Source: G963663315 sp965116335
GTDB lineage: Bacteria; Pseudomonadota; Gammaproteobacteria; Arenicellales; Poriferihabitantaceae
DNA: 64,000 nt
Assembly (NCBI GenBank): GCA_965116335.1
Contig: OZ220677.1
Span: forward strand, 1,488,001 to 1,552,000
Direction: 5' to 3'
The number at the start of each line of letters is the position of its first letter. Within the stretch, counting starts at the first letter, position 1. Made by a program: the position numbers and the translations under genes. Of this stretch, positions 35,584-44,920 are shown one piece after another. Below the pieces are notes generated by a model that ran no database searches, was not told the DNA's origin, and was given only the letters and a program-made list of their open reading frames with translations.

Positions 35584-36126
35584 ATGCTGAACCGGATCAT
35601 TGCCGTATTCCTGTTGTTGCTGTCGGGTCTGCTGGCCCAGACTGCCTGGGCACTGGATGAAGACACCAACCAGCCTGCCTTTCTGGATGCGGATGACATG
35701 GAAATTGATTTCACCAAACAGGTACGCATCTATCGGGGCAATGTGGTGTTCACTCAGGGCAGTATGCGCCTGAATTGCGATAAGCTGGTGACATATCTGG
35801 ATGACACACAGGCATTGGAGGAAGCAATCTGTACGGGTCAACCCGCACGATTCAAACAACGGCTTCAGAACCAGGATACAGACATGAAATCCGCGGCGCT
35901 GAAAATTACGCTGAATCGCGCGCAGGACCAGTTGTTGTTGGAAAGCCAGGCCTGGATTGAACAGGGCGATTCACTCATTACCGGGGATAAAGTCAGCTAC
36001 GATCTGACCACCCGGAAGGCCAGAATAACCGGAAGCCCGCCAAACACGCAGTCCGATAGCGACAGCGAATCACCAGATACCCGGGTTCGGGTGATTATCC
36101 AGCCCAGGGAAAAGGAGACCGAGTGA
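35584..36126 (+). CDS. lptA: LPS transport periplasmic protein LptA
   Basis: 180 residues with a signal peptide (MLNRIIAVFLLLLSGLLAQTAWA). The OstA-like domain shows LDADDMEIDFTKQVRIYRGN and VVFTQGSMRLNCDKLVTY. LptA forms the periplasmic bridge for LPS. It has a preceding AGGAGGG ribosome-binding site and is followed by lptB. Confidence 0.92.
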   Translation: MLNRIIAVFLLLLSGLLAQTAWALDEDTNQPAFLDADDMEIDFTKQVRIYRGNVVFTQGSMRLNCDKLVTYLDDTQALEEAICTGQPARFKQRLQNQDTDMKSAALKITLNRAQDQLLLESQAWIEQGDSLITGDKVSYDLTTRKARITGSPPNTQSDSDSESPDTRVRVIIQPREKETE

Positions 36127-36178
36127 ACCTGCCGGACAAACTGCCTCATGAAATGATTGCAATACGGTTTGCCACTCC

Positions 36179-36904
36179 ATGAGAAGGCTGACCGCCACCG
36201 GGCTGAAAAAGAAATATCGGCAGGTCACGGTTGTCAATGGCATTGATCTGACCGTATCTGACTGCGAAGTGGTCGGATTACTGGGCGCAAACGGAGCCGG
36301 CAAAACCACCAGCTTCGATATGGTGGTCGGGCTGGTTCAATGTGATGAAGGGGTGATCAGCCTGGATGGTGAAGATATTACCCATCTGCCCATGCACGAA
36401 CGGGCACGCAGAGGGATTGGCTATCTACCTCAGGAGCACTCGGTATTCAGGAAGTTGACCACCGAACAGAATTTGCTCGCGGTACTCGAGATCTCAGGCA
36501 AACACAGTAAGGAGGAGCAACACTGGATCAGTGAGAGGCTGCTTGCGGAATTCGGCATCCTGAGTCTCAGAGACAAACAGACCATTCAGTTGTCAGGCGG
36601 CGAGCAACGACGGGTGGAGATCGCCCGTGCGCTTGCCCTCGAACCCAAATTCATTCTGCTTGACGAGCCTTTCGCCGGGATTGATCCAATCGCGGTTCAG
36701 GATGTCCGGCACATCATCAAAATGCTCAAGGAAAAGGGAGTCGGTGTGTTGATCACCGACCATAATGTCCGCGAGACCCTCGGCATCTGTGACCGGGCCT
36801 ACCTGCTGCACCGGGGACAAGCACTGATTTCCGGATCACCGGAAACCATCATGGCGGATGAAAGGGCACGGGATGTCTATCTTGGCCGTGATTTCAAAAT
36901 GTGA
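36179..36904 (+). CDS. lptB: LPS export ABC ATPase LptB
   Basis: 241 residues. Walker A GANGAGKTT, Q-loop, signature LSGGEQRRVEIARAL, Walker B FILLDEPFAGID and H-loop DHNVRET are all present. It powers LPS extraction with LptF/LptG. The gene ends 20 bp before an IS element; the usual next gene rpoN is absent. Confidence 0.95.
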   Translation: MRRLTATGLKKKYRQVTVVNGIDLTVSDCEVVGLLGANGAGKTTSFDMVVGLVQCDEGVISLDGEDITHLPMHERARRGIGYLPQEHSVFRKLTTEQNLLAVLEISGKHSKEEQHWISERLLAEFGILSLRDKQTIQLSGGEQRRVEIARALALEPKFILLDEPFAGIDPIAVQDVRHIIKMLKEKGVGVLITDHNVRETLGICDRAYLLHRGQALISGSPETIMADERARDVYLGRDFKM

Positions 36905-36991
36905 CCGGCGTATGTTGAACTCACTGTCAGCGCAATTCTGTAATGTCCCCTTTTAGCAATTCTAAAATGTCCCCTTTTTTATTAGGGGGGA

Positions 36992-38290
36992 TTGATGGAC
37001 AAAGGGGTCATCACATTGAGTATTGGGGAGTTGGATCGAGTTTCGGTCATTCAAGATGTCATTAGCAAACGACTTCGTCAGCATCAGGCAGCCCGGCGTT
37101 TGGGTTTGAGTGTTCGGCAGGTCAAGCGTCTGGTGCGCCGCTATCGGGAGTTTGGGGCAGAGGGGTTGGTGTCGGGTCATCGGGGAAAGACTCCGGGCAA
37201 TGCCCGGTCTTTGTCTGTGCGCCAGGCGGTGTTGTCTTTGGTTCGGGAACGTTACCGGGACTTTGGTCCGACTTTGGCGAGTGAGAAGTTGTTGGAGCTT
37301 CATGGGGAATCCATTTCCCGTGAGACTCTGCGCCGATGGATGATCGCGGATGGGTTGTGGCAACCCAAGTCACGTCGCAAGGCTCGCATTCATCCACGTC
37401 GGGCGCGTCGCCCCTGTTTCGGGGAGTTGGTGCAGATTGATGGTTCTCCGCATGACTGGTTTGAAGGCAGGGCAGAGGCGTGCACGCTGATCGTATTCAT
37501 TGATGACGCCACCAGCCGTCTGTTGGCCTTGCGTTTTGTACAGGCTGAAACCACTCAAGCCTACCTGGAGACCCTGGCACAGTATCTGCAACAACATGGG
37601 CGTCCGGTCGCGCTGTACAGTGACAAACACAGTATCTTCCGGGTCAATCATCCCCAGCGCGAAGGAGAACGGACTCAATTCTCCCGTGCCTTAAGAACCC
37701 TGGACATCCAGGCCATACACGCCCATACCCCGCAAGCGAAAGGACGCGTGGAGCGAGCCAACCAGACGCTACAGGACCGACTGGTGAAAGAACTGCGACT
37801 TCGCAATATCTCGAACCAGGAAACCGCTAATGCCTTCCTGCCCGCCTTTATCGAAACGTACAACCAGCGCTTTGCCATCGCCCCCCACAGCACCCACGAT
37901 ACCCACCGACCCGTCCTGCACACCCCATCCGAACTCGCCCTGATCCTGTGCCCACAACATACCCGCACCTTGTCAAAGAACCTGACCTGCCAGTTCCAAA
38001 ACCGCGAGTATCAGATACAGACCCAAGCCCCCGGCTATGCCTTGCGAAAGGCCACTATCACCGTGTGTGCGGCTTTCGATGGAACCATTACCCTACTGTA
38101 CAAAGGACGCGCCCTACCGTACCGAATCCTCAAACAAGGAGAACCTCCCATCCCACTGGCCGATGAGAAAAGCGTCCAGTCAGTCGTCAACCAGGCCAAA
38201 GCCAGACAAGCTAGCCGACCCCGCCATAAACCTGCACCGGATCACCCCTGGCGTCGGTATCCGGTAACCGCCGGAGCGCATTCCAGATGA
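36992..38290 (+). CDS. ISNCY-family DDE transposase
   Basis: 432 residues. N-terminal helix-turn-helix (DVISKRLRQHQAARRLGLS), a second DNA-binding region, then a DDE domain with Asp in LVQIDGSPHDWF, Asp in VALYSDKHSIFR and Glu in GRVERANQTLQDRLVKEL. Related to the transposase at 11051-12208. The frame is complete, so mobility is possible. Confidence 0.93.
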   Translation: MMDKGVITLSIGELDRVSVIQDVISKRLRQHQAARRLGLSVRQVKRLVRRYREFGAEGLVSGHRGKTPGNARSLSVRQAVLSLVRERYRDFGPTLASEKLLELHGESISRETLRRWMIADGLWQPKSRRKARIHPRRARRPCFGELVQIDGSPHDWFEGRAEACTLIVFIDDATSRLLALRFVQAETTQAYLETLAQYLQQHGRPVALYSDKHSIFRVNHPQREGERTQFSRALRTLDIQAIHAHTPQAKGRVERANQTLQDRLVKELRLRNISNQETANAFLPAFIETYNQRFAIAPHSTHDTHRPVLHTPSELALILCPQHTRTLSKNLTCQFQNREYQIQTQAPGYALRKATITVCAAFDGTITLLYKGRALPYRILKQGEPPIPLADEKSVQSVVNQAKARQASRPRHKPAPDHPWRRYPVTAGAHSR

Positions 38291-38314
38291 ATCCAGGCGA
38301 AGAACAGAACTCGC

Positions 38315-38363
38315 CCGGTAGGTTGGACTCCATTCGCTACGCTCATTTCGTCCAACCTACCGG
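38315..38363. repeat. 14-bp-arm hairpin in the right end of the IS
   Basis: CCGGTAGGTTGGAC (38315-38328) and its exact complement GTCCAACCTACCGG (38350-38363) flank a 21-base loop. It resembles intergenic GGTAGGTTGGAC repeats and lies after the transposase, like the palindrome in the first ISNCY element. Confidence 0.85.
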
Positions 38364-38432
38364 ACATTCCTTTGAGTAAAAGGGGACATCTTAACTGTGC
38401 AGAAAAGGGGACATTTTAGAATTGCGTTGACA

Positions 38433-38604
38433 ATGTTGATGAACTCACACCTGCATTTCCGGTGCTTTTGTTGTACACTGGAAATATGTGCCATAAAGAG
38501 CATTTAACGATTCGCGCTTCCGATGAACCTGTCCGTGTCGGCTTGCGGCCTCGTGACCAGGTTGTCGGTAATCCATAACCAACAGTAACCCTGGAGCAAA
38601 ATTT
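38433..38604. other. Short gap between IS and hpf
   Basis: 172 bp. With the IS removed, lptB and hpf would be about 200 bp apart, with no room for rpoN. A 30-codon frame (38486-38578) is the only open frame; I cannot support it as a gene. Confidence 0.6.
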
Positions 38605-38928
38605 ATGCAAATATCTGTAAGTGGTCAACATCTTGAAATAACCGATTCCCTGTATCATCACGTATCCGAAAAAGTCGAAAAGATCGCCCGGCACCTTGAT
38701 TCTGTTACCAAGACAAATGTGGTACTGCATGTTGAGAAAACCCGGCATATTGCAGAAGCCACGATGAATGCGAAGGGAGCCATGATTCACGCCTCAAGCA
38801 CCGCCGAAGATATGTATTCGGCCATTGACGCGCTGGCGCACAAGCTCGACAGGCAGGTCATCAAACACAAGGAAAAACGAGGTGACCACCATAGAAACAC
38901 CGAATCCATCAGACATATCCCCGGATGA
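38605..38928 (+). CDS. hpf: Ribosome hibernation-promoting factor (short HPF)
   Basis: 107 residues. The fold begins MQISVSGQHLEITDSL and has the conserved HAEKTRH-like VEKTRHIAEATMNAKG and DMYSAIDALAHKLDRQVIKHKEK. Short HPF binds stationary-phase ribosomes. Its stop overlaps the ptsN start by 4 bp. Usually preceded by rpoN; here by an IS. Confidence 0.95.
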   Translation: MQISVSGQHLEITDSLYHHVSEKVEKIARHLDSVTKTNVVLHVEKTRHIAEATMNAKGAMIHASSTAEDMYSAIDALAHKLDRQVIKHKEKRGDHHRNTESIRHIPG

Positions 38929-39470
38929 CTGACTCAGTAAACGAGGCGGCTCATTATAACGATGAGCCGCTCACTGCCCCCGGCATAACCCTGAAAGAAT
39001 ACCTGAATTGCGATCTGGTCATCGCAGACATGGAGGTAACCAGCAAAAAGCGGCTGCTGGAACAATTTGCCAAACTGATTGCCAACAGCGCCACAGACCC
39101 GGATGGGCAGGATGAAAACAGTCCCGATCTCGACCTGATTTTTAACACTTTATATAATCGCGAACGTCTCGGATGCACGGCACTCGGGCAAGGCATCGCA
39201 TTACCCCATGGCCGAATCGAGGGATTAACCGAGCCGGTCATTTCAATCGCCAAACTCAAACAACCGGTGGACTATGACTCGCCGGACGGCGTGCCGGTCT
39301 GGCTCGCAGCCTGTCTGCTGGTTCCGGCAAATGCTCATGACGTGCATCTGAATCTGCTCGCCCTGCTTGCGGGCAAGTTCAGCGATGAGCAATTTACAGA
39401 CGACCTCAGGAAAACCCGGACCGCGCAGGCGTTGTATCGTTGTTTCGTTGATGACCATATCCGATACTGA
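38925..39470 (+). CDS. ptsN: Nitrogen-PTS EIIA protein
   Basis: 181 residues, slightly longer than usual because of an N-terminal extension (about 25 residues). The phosphorylation site is His in GIALPHGRIEGL. EIIA-Ntr receives phosphate from NPr and controls potassium, nitrogen and stress functions. Overlaps both neighbours, so it is in a tight operon. Confidence 0.94.
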   Translation: MTDSVNEAAHYNDEPLTAPGITLKEYLNCDLVIADMEVTSKKRLLEQFAKLIANSATDPDGQDENSPDLDLIFNTLYNRERLGCTALGQGIALPHGRIEGLTEPVISIAKLKQPVDYDSPDGVPVWLAACLLVPANAHDVHLNLLALLAGKFSDEQFTDDLRKTRTAQALYRCFVDDHIRY

Positions 39471-39867
39471 CATTATCATCAACGGCCTGTCCTCCACCCC
39501 GTTGCTCCTGATCGAATCGTTTGGTTTCAAACACGGTACTCCACGGGAAGCGGATTTCGTGTTTGATGTCAGATGTCTGCCTAACCCGTATTGGGATGAA
39601 TCCCTCCGCTCGCTGAACGGACTGGACAAGGCCGTTCAGGACTTCATGGGAAGCAAACCGATTGTGAATGATATGAAAACCGAGATATTCCGGTTTCTAG
39701 GGAAGTGGCTGCCGGAATTTACCAGTGAAAACCGGAGCTACATTACTGTGGCGGTAGGCTGTACCGGCGGACGGCACCGCTCAGTCTTTATCAGCGAACA
39801 GTTGATGCGGCTTTTTGCAGAAGAGGGTATTGACGTGCAGATACGCCACCGGGACATTGCGAAATGA
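39451..39867 (+). CDS. rapZ: RapZ C-terminal domain protein (P-loop half missing)
   Basis: 138 residues from ATG 39451, overlapping ptsN by 20 bp. It covers only the RapZ C-terminal RNA-binding half: ESFGFKHGTPREADFVFDVR, LPNPYWDESLR, VAVGCTGGRHRSVFISEQL. The N-terminal P-loop ATPase half (GxSGSGKS) is absent and no frame for it exists upstream. Full RapZ guides GlmZ decay in enterobacteria. Its place between ptsN and NPr is normal. Either reduced by deletion or a family variant. Confidence 0.85.
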   Translation: MTISDTDIIINGLSSTPLLLIESFGFKHGTPREADFVFDVRCLPNPYWDESLRSLNGLDKAVQDFMGSKPIVNDMKTEIFRFLGKWLPEFTSENRSYITVAVGCTGGRHRSVFISEQLMRLFAEEGIDVQIRHRDIAK

Positions 39868-40136
39868 GAGTGCATCAACAAGTCCAGGTTATCAATAAGC
39901 TGGGTTTGCATGCCCGCGCCGCCGCCAGACTGGTCAGGCTGTGTGGCGACTATGAAAGTGAAATCACGCTCCACAATGGCGATAAATCGGTGGATGCCAA
40001 GAGTATCATGGGAGTCATGATGCTGGCCGCTACCCAGGGTTCATCACTCGAGCTGGTGGTTGAGGGCAACGATGCACAGACTGCCAGTAAGGAAATAGCC
40101 GCATTGTTCCAGAACTATTTTGATGAAGGGGAATAG
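39864..40136 (+). CDS. ptsO: HPr-like phosphocarrier NPr
   Basis: 90 residues. Active His16 in NKLGLHARAA and the conserved SIMGVMMLAATQGS regulatory segment. It passes phosphate from EI to EIIA. Overlaps rapZ by 4 bp and stands 15 bp ahead of the EI gene. NPr versus HPr cannot be fully separated; context favours the nitrogen branch. Confidence 0.9.
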   Translation: MRVHQQVQVINKLGLHARAAARLVRLCGDYESEITLHNGDKSVDAKSIMGVMMLAATQGSSLELVVEGNDAQTASKEIAALFQNYFDEGE

Positions 40137-40151
40137 GGGGCCGGGAAGATC

Positions 40152-41894
40152 ATGTTAGCGCTACACGGGAACGGCATCGGCTCTGGCATTGCCATCGGTA
40201 CTGCCCGGGTTATGCGACAACCCGTACAGGATATCCCGAGCTACGACATACGCCCTGAAAATATCGAACAGGAAGTCAATCGTCTCAAGCAGGCGATCAG
40301 GAACGCCACCCGCAGACTCGCCGCTATTGATGCACAGTTACCGGATGCGGGGGTGTCTGAAATTCGCGGCATACTGAACGCGCACTTGTTGATGCTGGAT
40401 GATCCGATGCTCAGTCAGGAGTCTGCCGCTATCATCCGCGAGCAGGGCATCAATGCAGAAGCGGCACTGAAACGCCATGCCAATCATCTGGAACAAGTAT
40501 TCGCCGGAATTAATGATCCCTACCTGAGCAGCAAGTCAGTCGATGTGGTGCAGGTGATCAATCGTATTCTGGATGCGTTGATGAATGAGCGGGATGAGGC
40601 GGATGCCTCGCCTGAAAGTGACAATGCTGACGGGATGATTGAGGAAGAAATTATTGTAGCCAATGACCTGACCCCGGCCGATACCATTGAACTGAACAAA
40701 CATCATATCAGGGGATTCATCACCAATCTCGGCAGCCCGATTTCACATACCGCGATTCTGGCGAAAAGCCTGAAAATCCCGGCCATTGTCGGATTGCATG
40801 GCGGTATTCGCTATCTGCGTACCGGCGATCAGCTGATTCTGGATGGCAAGCGCGGAGTGGTCCTTGCCAACCCCGATGAAGCCACCCTGGAAGCCTACCG
40901 AATCAGGCGAGAGAAAATTCTGCGCCGTTCCCAGGAACTCGAAGCCCTGGTGGAAGAAACCGCCACCACCCTGGACGGTATTGAGGTGGCCTTGAACTCC
41001 AACATTGAACTGCCGGATGAGGTGCTTGAAAGCGAGTCATTGAACGCCGCCGGAATCGGCCTGTATCGAACCGAGTTCCTGTATATGAATCGGACCGAAA
41101 TCCCGGATGAAGAGGAGCAGTACCAGAAATATAGCCAGGTTCTGGACCAGACGACCCGCCCGGTCACTTTCCGAACTCTGGATATTGGTGGAGACAAGCC
41201 GGTGGAGGGGATCAGCGCCAATAATCTGATCACCAATCCCGCTCTGGGGAGACGCGCGATTCGATTGTGTCTGCACGACCTGGCCCTGTTCAAGCCCCAG
41301 CTGCGGGCAATTTACCGGGCGGCGACTCACGGACAGGTCAGGCTGCTGGTGCCGATGCTGTCCAATATGGATGAGCTGGATCAGCTGTTTTCCCTGCTCC
41401 ATGAGGTTCGTGAAGAGCTTCGCTGCCAGGGTTTTGATTACGACCCCGATGTGCCGGTCGGTGGCATGATCGAAGTACCGGCGGCGGCCGTGGCAGCCGA
41501 CCTGTTCGCGGACAAGCTCGATTTTCTGGCCATTGGCACCAACGACCTGATTCAATACACGTTAGCGATTGATCGGGTGGATGATGAAGTCAACTATCTT
41601 TACGACCCATCGCATCCTGCCATTTTGAGATTGATCAAAACCACGATCAATGCAGGGAAAACTGCCCGGATTCCGGTTTCCATGTGTGGTGAAATGGCCG
41701 GAAATGTGCATTACACACGTATGTTGCTTGGCATGGGGTTGCGCGATTTCAGTATGGATCCGTCGGCTATTCTTGAAGTAAAACGGCAAACCCGGCTCAC
41801 GGATACCACCAAAATCCAGCCATTGGTAGAGAAGCTGCTGAAAACAACCAGCCAAAAGCAGGCCAAACGGTTAATTGATCAGATCAATGCCTGA
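40152..41894 (+). CDS. ptsI: PTS enzyme I (PEP-protein phosphotransferase)
   Basis: 580 residues. Phosphorylated His in LGSPISHTAILAKSL (about 190), PEP-binding domain with LYRTEFLYMNR and PVSMCGEMAGN (Cys catalytic). There is no N-terminal GAF domain, so it is a plain EI rather than the GAF-containing PtsP. With NPr and EIIA alone in the window, it may serve a regulatory PTS without sugar transport. Confidence 0.94.
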   Translation: MLALHGNGIGSGIAIGTARVMRQPVQDIPSYDIRPENIEQEVNRLKQAIRNATRRLAAIDAQLPDAGVSEIRGILNAHLLMLDDPMLSQESAAIIREQGINAEAALKRHANHLEQVFAGINDPYLSSKSVDVVQVINRILDALMNERDEADASPESDNADGMIEEEIIVANDLTPADTIELNKHHIRGFITNLGSPISHTAILAKSLKIPAIVGLHGGIRYLRTGDQLILDGKRGVVLANPDEATLEAYRIRREKILRRSQELEALVEETATTLDGIEVALNSNIELPDEVLESESLNAAGIGLYRTEFLYMNRTEIPDEEEQYQKYSQVLDQTTRPVTFRTLDIGGDKPVEGISANNLITNPALGRRAIRLCLHDLALFKPQLRAIYRAATHGQVRLLVPMLSNMDELDQLFSLLHEVREELRCQGFDYDPDVPVGGMIEVPAAAVAADLFADKLDFLAIGTNDLIQYTLAIDRVDDEVNYLYDPSHPAILRLIKTTINAGKTARIPVSMCGEMAGNVHYTRMLLGMGLRDFSMDPSAILEVKRQTRLTDTTKIQPLVEKLLKTTSQKQAKRLIDQINA

Positions 41895-41904
41895 GCGGTC
41901 TGGA

Positions 41905-43935
41905 TCACTGTGCGCTCTGGCGACGCGGACGGCGATGCCCACGTCCACCGCCGGAATGTCCTGACCCGGCATCGGCAGGCTGAGGAAGATCAACCTGCTG
42001 TCGGAGGTGATCAAATATCGCCGTTTTATGCGGTATCGCCAGGGCATCTACAAAATGCTCCTGAAACCTGGCCTCCACCGCTGTTTCTACCTTCTGGATT
42101 CGCTTGACTACCTGCTCAATCTCCGAGCGCGCATCGGTATCGAGCAGTGTAATGGTAGCCCCTGCTCCGGCTGCGTTACCGGCAGAGCTGACATGAGCCA
42201 GATCACAATCAGGAATCATGCCGAGCACCATCGCATATTTGACATCAATATGTGCCCCGAACGCTCCCGCCAGGCGAATCCGGTCCACCGAGTCCACTTT
42301 CAGTTTATCCATCAACAACCGGGCGCCCGCGTATAATGCGGCCTTCGCCAACTGGATTGCACGCACGTCATTCTGCGTAATCAATACCTGAATCCGCCCC
42401 TCGTCATACAGTTTATAGCTCCAGGTTTTCTCCTCTTGAATCAACCGCCCGGTTCTTGCGGCCAGGTTACCATCAATCACGCCATCCGACCGGATCAGGC
42501 CAGCGAGATACATCTCAGCCATTACCTCGATAATGCCGGAACCACATATTCCGGTAATGCCGGTAGCTGCGGTCTGTTCCGCGAAGCCAGGCTGATCCGA
42601 CCACAATTCACTGCCGATTATCCGAAACCGGGGTTCAAGGGTCTGTCTGTCGATTCGCACTCTTTCAATAGCTCCCGGCGCCGCTCTCTGGCCACCGCTG
42701 ATTTGCGCCCCCTCGAAAGCCGGGCCGGTCGGACTGGAGGCCGCCACCATCTTGCGGTTGTTACCGAGCACGATTTCCGCATTGGTGCCGACATCCACCA
42801 GCAAGGTCAGTTCATCGCGCGCATAGGGAGCCTCGGAAAGCGTGGCAGCGGCAGCATCCGCCCCCACATGACCCGCGATACAAGGGAGAATATAGGCTCT
42901 GGCACCCACATTGACTTTCAGATCAATCTCTTCGGCGCGGATATCGAGCGCCGCATCCGTGGCCAGCGCAAACGGGGCGCCACCCAGCTCGATCGGATTG
43001 ATACCCAACAACAAATGATGCATGACCGGGTTCCCTACCAGCGTCAAATCCACCACATCGCTCAACGCGATGTCCGTTGCGGCAACCAGGTCTTCGATCA
43101 ATCCCTGCAATGCAACCCGAACCGCGCGAGTCATATCCGCTTCGCCACCCGGATTCATCATCAAGTATGAAACCCGGCTCATCAAATCTTCACCAAACCG
43201 GATCTGGGGATTCATCCGTCCAGCCGAATGAATCGCCTCACCACTGACCAGATCACACAAATGCGCTGCAATGGTAGTCGAACCCACATCCACTGCCACA
43301 CCGTAAATGTCGGTTTTCAGCCCCGGCCAAATGGCAATCGCCTGCATCGAGCGATGCACCGCGATCGTTATTTTCCACTCCCCCTGCCGCAATACGTCTT
43401 GTAATGAGCTCAACAGATGAAAATCGAATGAAACACCAGTCAGACCCCAATCAAACTCAAGCGCATCCAGAGTACGCTGCAAATCCCCGGTTGGATCGTG
43501 CATATCCGGCTCAGGCACCTCAACATAGTGCAATCGGACAGACGGATTCAGGGTGATGCCATGCACATCCAGCCGTTTGCGAACCACCTGCTTGTGCGCC
43601 TGGCTTTCCGGTGGCACGTCGATCACCACATCGCCGATCAATTTCGCCTGACAACCCAGCCTGCGAGTCAAAGGCGACCGCCCACCAAAAAATTCCTGCT
43701 CACTGGCACTTTGCGGAGACAGATTTTCGGCGTTGGAATGGATGCGGAATTTGGCGAACTCCCCGATGCTGTGATCAATCTGGCAACGGTCGCAAATGCC
43801 CCGGCCACCACACACGGTATCCAGGTCCACGCCCAGTTGCTGGGCCGCCTCCAGCACAGACTTTCCCCGGACAATCTCACCGCGTTTGCCGGACGGCGTG
43901 AAGACGACCTGTACGGTGGCGTGGGTCTCGTTCAT
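41905..43935 (-). CDS. Reductive activator of corrinoid protein (ASKHA + 2Fe-2S ferredoxin, DUF4445)
   Basis: 676 residues. N-terminal [2Fe-2S] domain with CGGRGICDRC near residue 42, a middle linker and an ASKHA ATPase with VDVGSTTIAAHLCDL and LLVDVGTNAEIVLG. It re-reduces oxidised Co(II) corrinoid so methyl transfer can resume. It ends 11 bp from convergent ptsI and lies 24 bp after the pterin-binding methyltransferase. The C-terminus has an Arg/Gly-rich tail. Confidence 0.9.
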   Translation of the reverse strand: MNETHATVQVVFTPSGKRGEIVRGKSVLEAAQQLGVDLDTVCGGRGICDRCQIDHSIGEFAKFRIHSNAENLSPQSASEQEFFGGRSPLTRRLGCQAKLIGDVVIDVPPESQAHKQVVRKRLDVHGITLNPSVRLHYVEVPEPDMHDPTGDLQRTLDALEFDWGLTGVSFDFHLLSSLQDVLRQGEWKITIAVHRSMQAIAIWPGLKTDIYGVAVDVGSTTIAAHLCDLVSGEAIHSAGRMNPQIRFGEDLMSRVSYLMMNPGGEADMTRAVRVALQGLIEDLVAATDIALSDVVDLTLVGNPVMHHLLLGINPIELGGAPFALATDAALDIRAEEIDLKVNVGARAYILPCIAGHVGADAAAATLSEAPYARDELTLLVDVGTNAEIVLGNNRKMVAASSPTGPAFEGAQISGGQRAAPGAIERVRIDRQTLEPRFRIIGSELWSDQPGFAEQTAATGITGICGSGIIEVMAEMYLAGLIRSDGVIDGNLAARTGRLIQEEKTWSYKLYDEGRIQVLITQNDVRAIQLAKAALYAGARLLMDKLKVDSVDRIRLAGAFGAHIDVKYAMVLGMIPDCDLAHVSSAGNAAGAGATITLLDTDARSEIEQVVKRIQKVETAVEARFQEHFVDALAIPHKTAIFDHLRQQVDLPQPADAGSGHSGGGRGHRRPRRQSAQ

Positions 43936-43959
43936 TTTTTCACTGGAACGGGGGAGGGG

Positions 43960-44856
43960 TTATCCCCTGCGACGCCGGCGATTGGCACGCCCGCCGCCTG
44001 CGCCTTCCTGAGCCGGCTGTCGATATTTTTTCAGCCAGCGCGCGCAATTCCTGTCATGCCCCATGACCACATCTGCGCTCATGACCCCCTGCATCACCTC
44101 TTCATGGAGCGGGTTGGTGATCGCCGAGGTCATGCCCGCACTAATCGCCATGCTGAGAAAATGCCCGTCCATTCCCTTTCGATTGGGGATGCCGAAGCTG
44201 AAATTCGAGGCACCACAAGTAGTATTGACCTTCAACTCTTCCCGCAAGCGCTTGACCAGATGCAATACCTGACGACCGGCACTATTGACCGCACCGACCG
44301 GCATGACCAGCGGGTCAACCACAATATCGCTGTAATGAATCCCGTAATCCGCCGCCCGTTCAACTATCCTTTTCGCGACATCGAAACGTTCATCCGGGTT
44401 TTCTGATATACCGGCCTCATCGTTCGAGATAGCAACCACAGCCGCGCCGTATTTCTTGACCAGCGGCAATACCGATTCAAGCCGTTCCTCCTCTCCCGTC
44501 ACCGAATTCAACAACGCCTTACCCTGATAGGCCGCAAGGCCCGCTTCCAGCGCCGCTACGATGGACGAATCAATGGAAAGCGGAACATCGGTAATTGATT
44601 GCACCAGTTGAATGGCTTCAGCCAGAATTCGCGGCTCATCGGCCAGTGGAATCCCGGCATTCACATCCAGCATGGCAGCACCCGCGGCGACCTGTGCCAG
44701 CGCGTCGCTTTGTACGCGGCTGTAATCCCCGACCTTCATTTCTTCCGCGAGAATTTTCCTCCCGGTTGGATTGATTCTTTCTCCGACAATCACAAATGGC
44801 TGCTCAAAGCCGATACGCACCTCACGGGTTGCCGAACTTACCACCGTATCCGTCAT
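43960..44856 (-). CDS. Methyl-tetrahydrofolate:corrinoid methyltransferase (pterin-binding)
   Basis: 298 residues. Pterin-binding TIM barrel with VGERINPTGRKILAEEM, ALAQVAAGAAMLDVNAG, IDSS and the FGIPNRKGMDGHFLSMAI ending. It moves the methyl group from methyl-corrinoid to tetrahydrofolate. The last residues are Arg/Gly-rich (RANRRRRRG), as in the neighbour. Operon with the activator. Confidence 0.92.
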   Translation of the reverse strand: MTDTVVSSATREVRIGFEQPFVIVGERINPTGRKILAEEMKVGDYSRVQSDALAQVAAGAAMLDVNAGIPLADEPRILAEAIQLVQSITDVPLSIDSSIVAALEAGLAAYQGKALLNSVTGEEERLESVLPLVKKYGAAVVAISNDEAGISENPDERFDVAKRIVERAADYGIHYSDIVVDPLVMPVGAVNSAGRQVLHLVKRLREELKVNTTCGASNFSFGIPNRKGMDGHFLSMAISAGMTSAITNPLHEEVMQGVMSADVVMGHDRNCARWLKKYRQPAQEGAGGGRANRRRRRG

Positions 44857-44920
44857 AGCCTTATCTGTTTTAACCTGATTTGCAAATTCTGTTACATTTC
44901 ACATGATTCACTAATATGAA

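Larger units (their letters stand above)
36925..38432 (+). mobile_element. ISNCY-family insertion sequence between lptB and hpf
   Basis: A 1,508-bp element. The ends are inverted repeats: TGTCAGCGCAATTCTGTAAT then GTCCCCTTTT at the left and, reverse complement, TGTCAACGCAATTCTAAAAT then GTCCCCTTTT at the right, each with a second internal TGTCCCC copy. The flanks ATGTTGAACTCAC (36912-36924) and ATGTTGATGAACTCAC (38433-38448) look like a target duplication differing by a 3-base indel. Confidence 0.82.
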
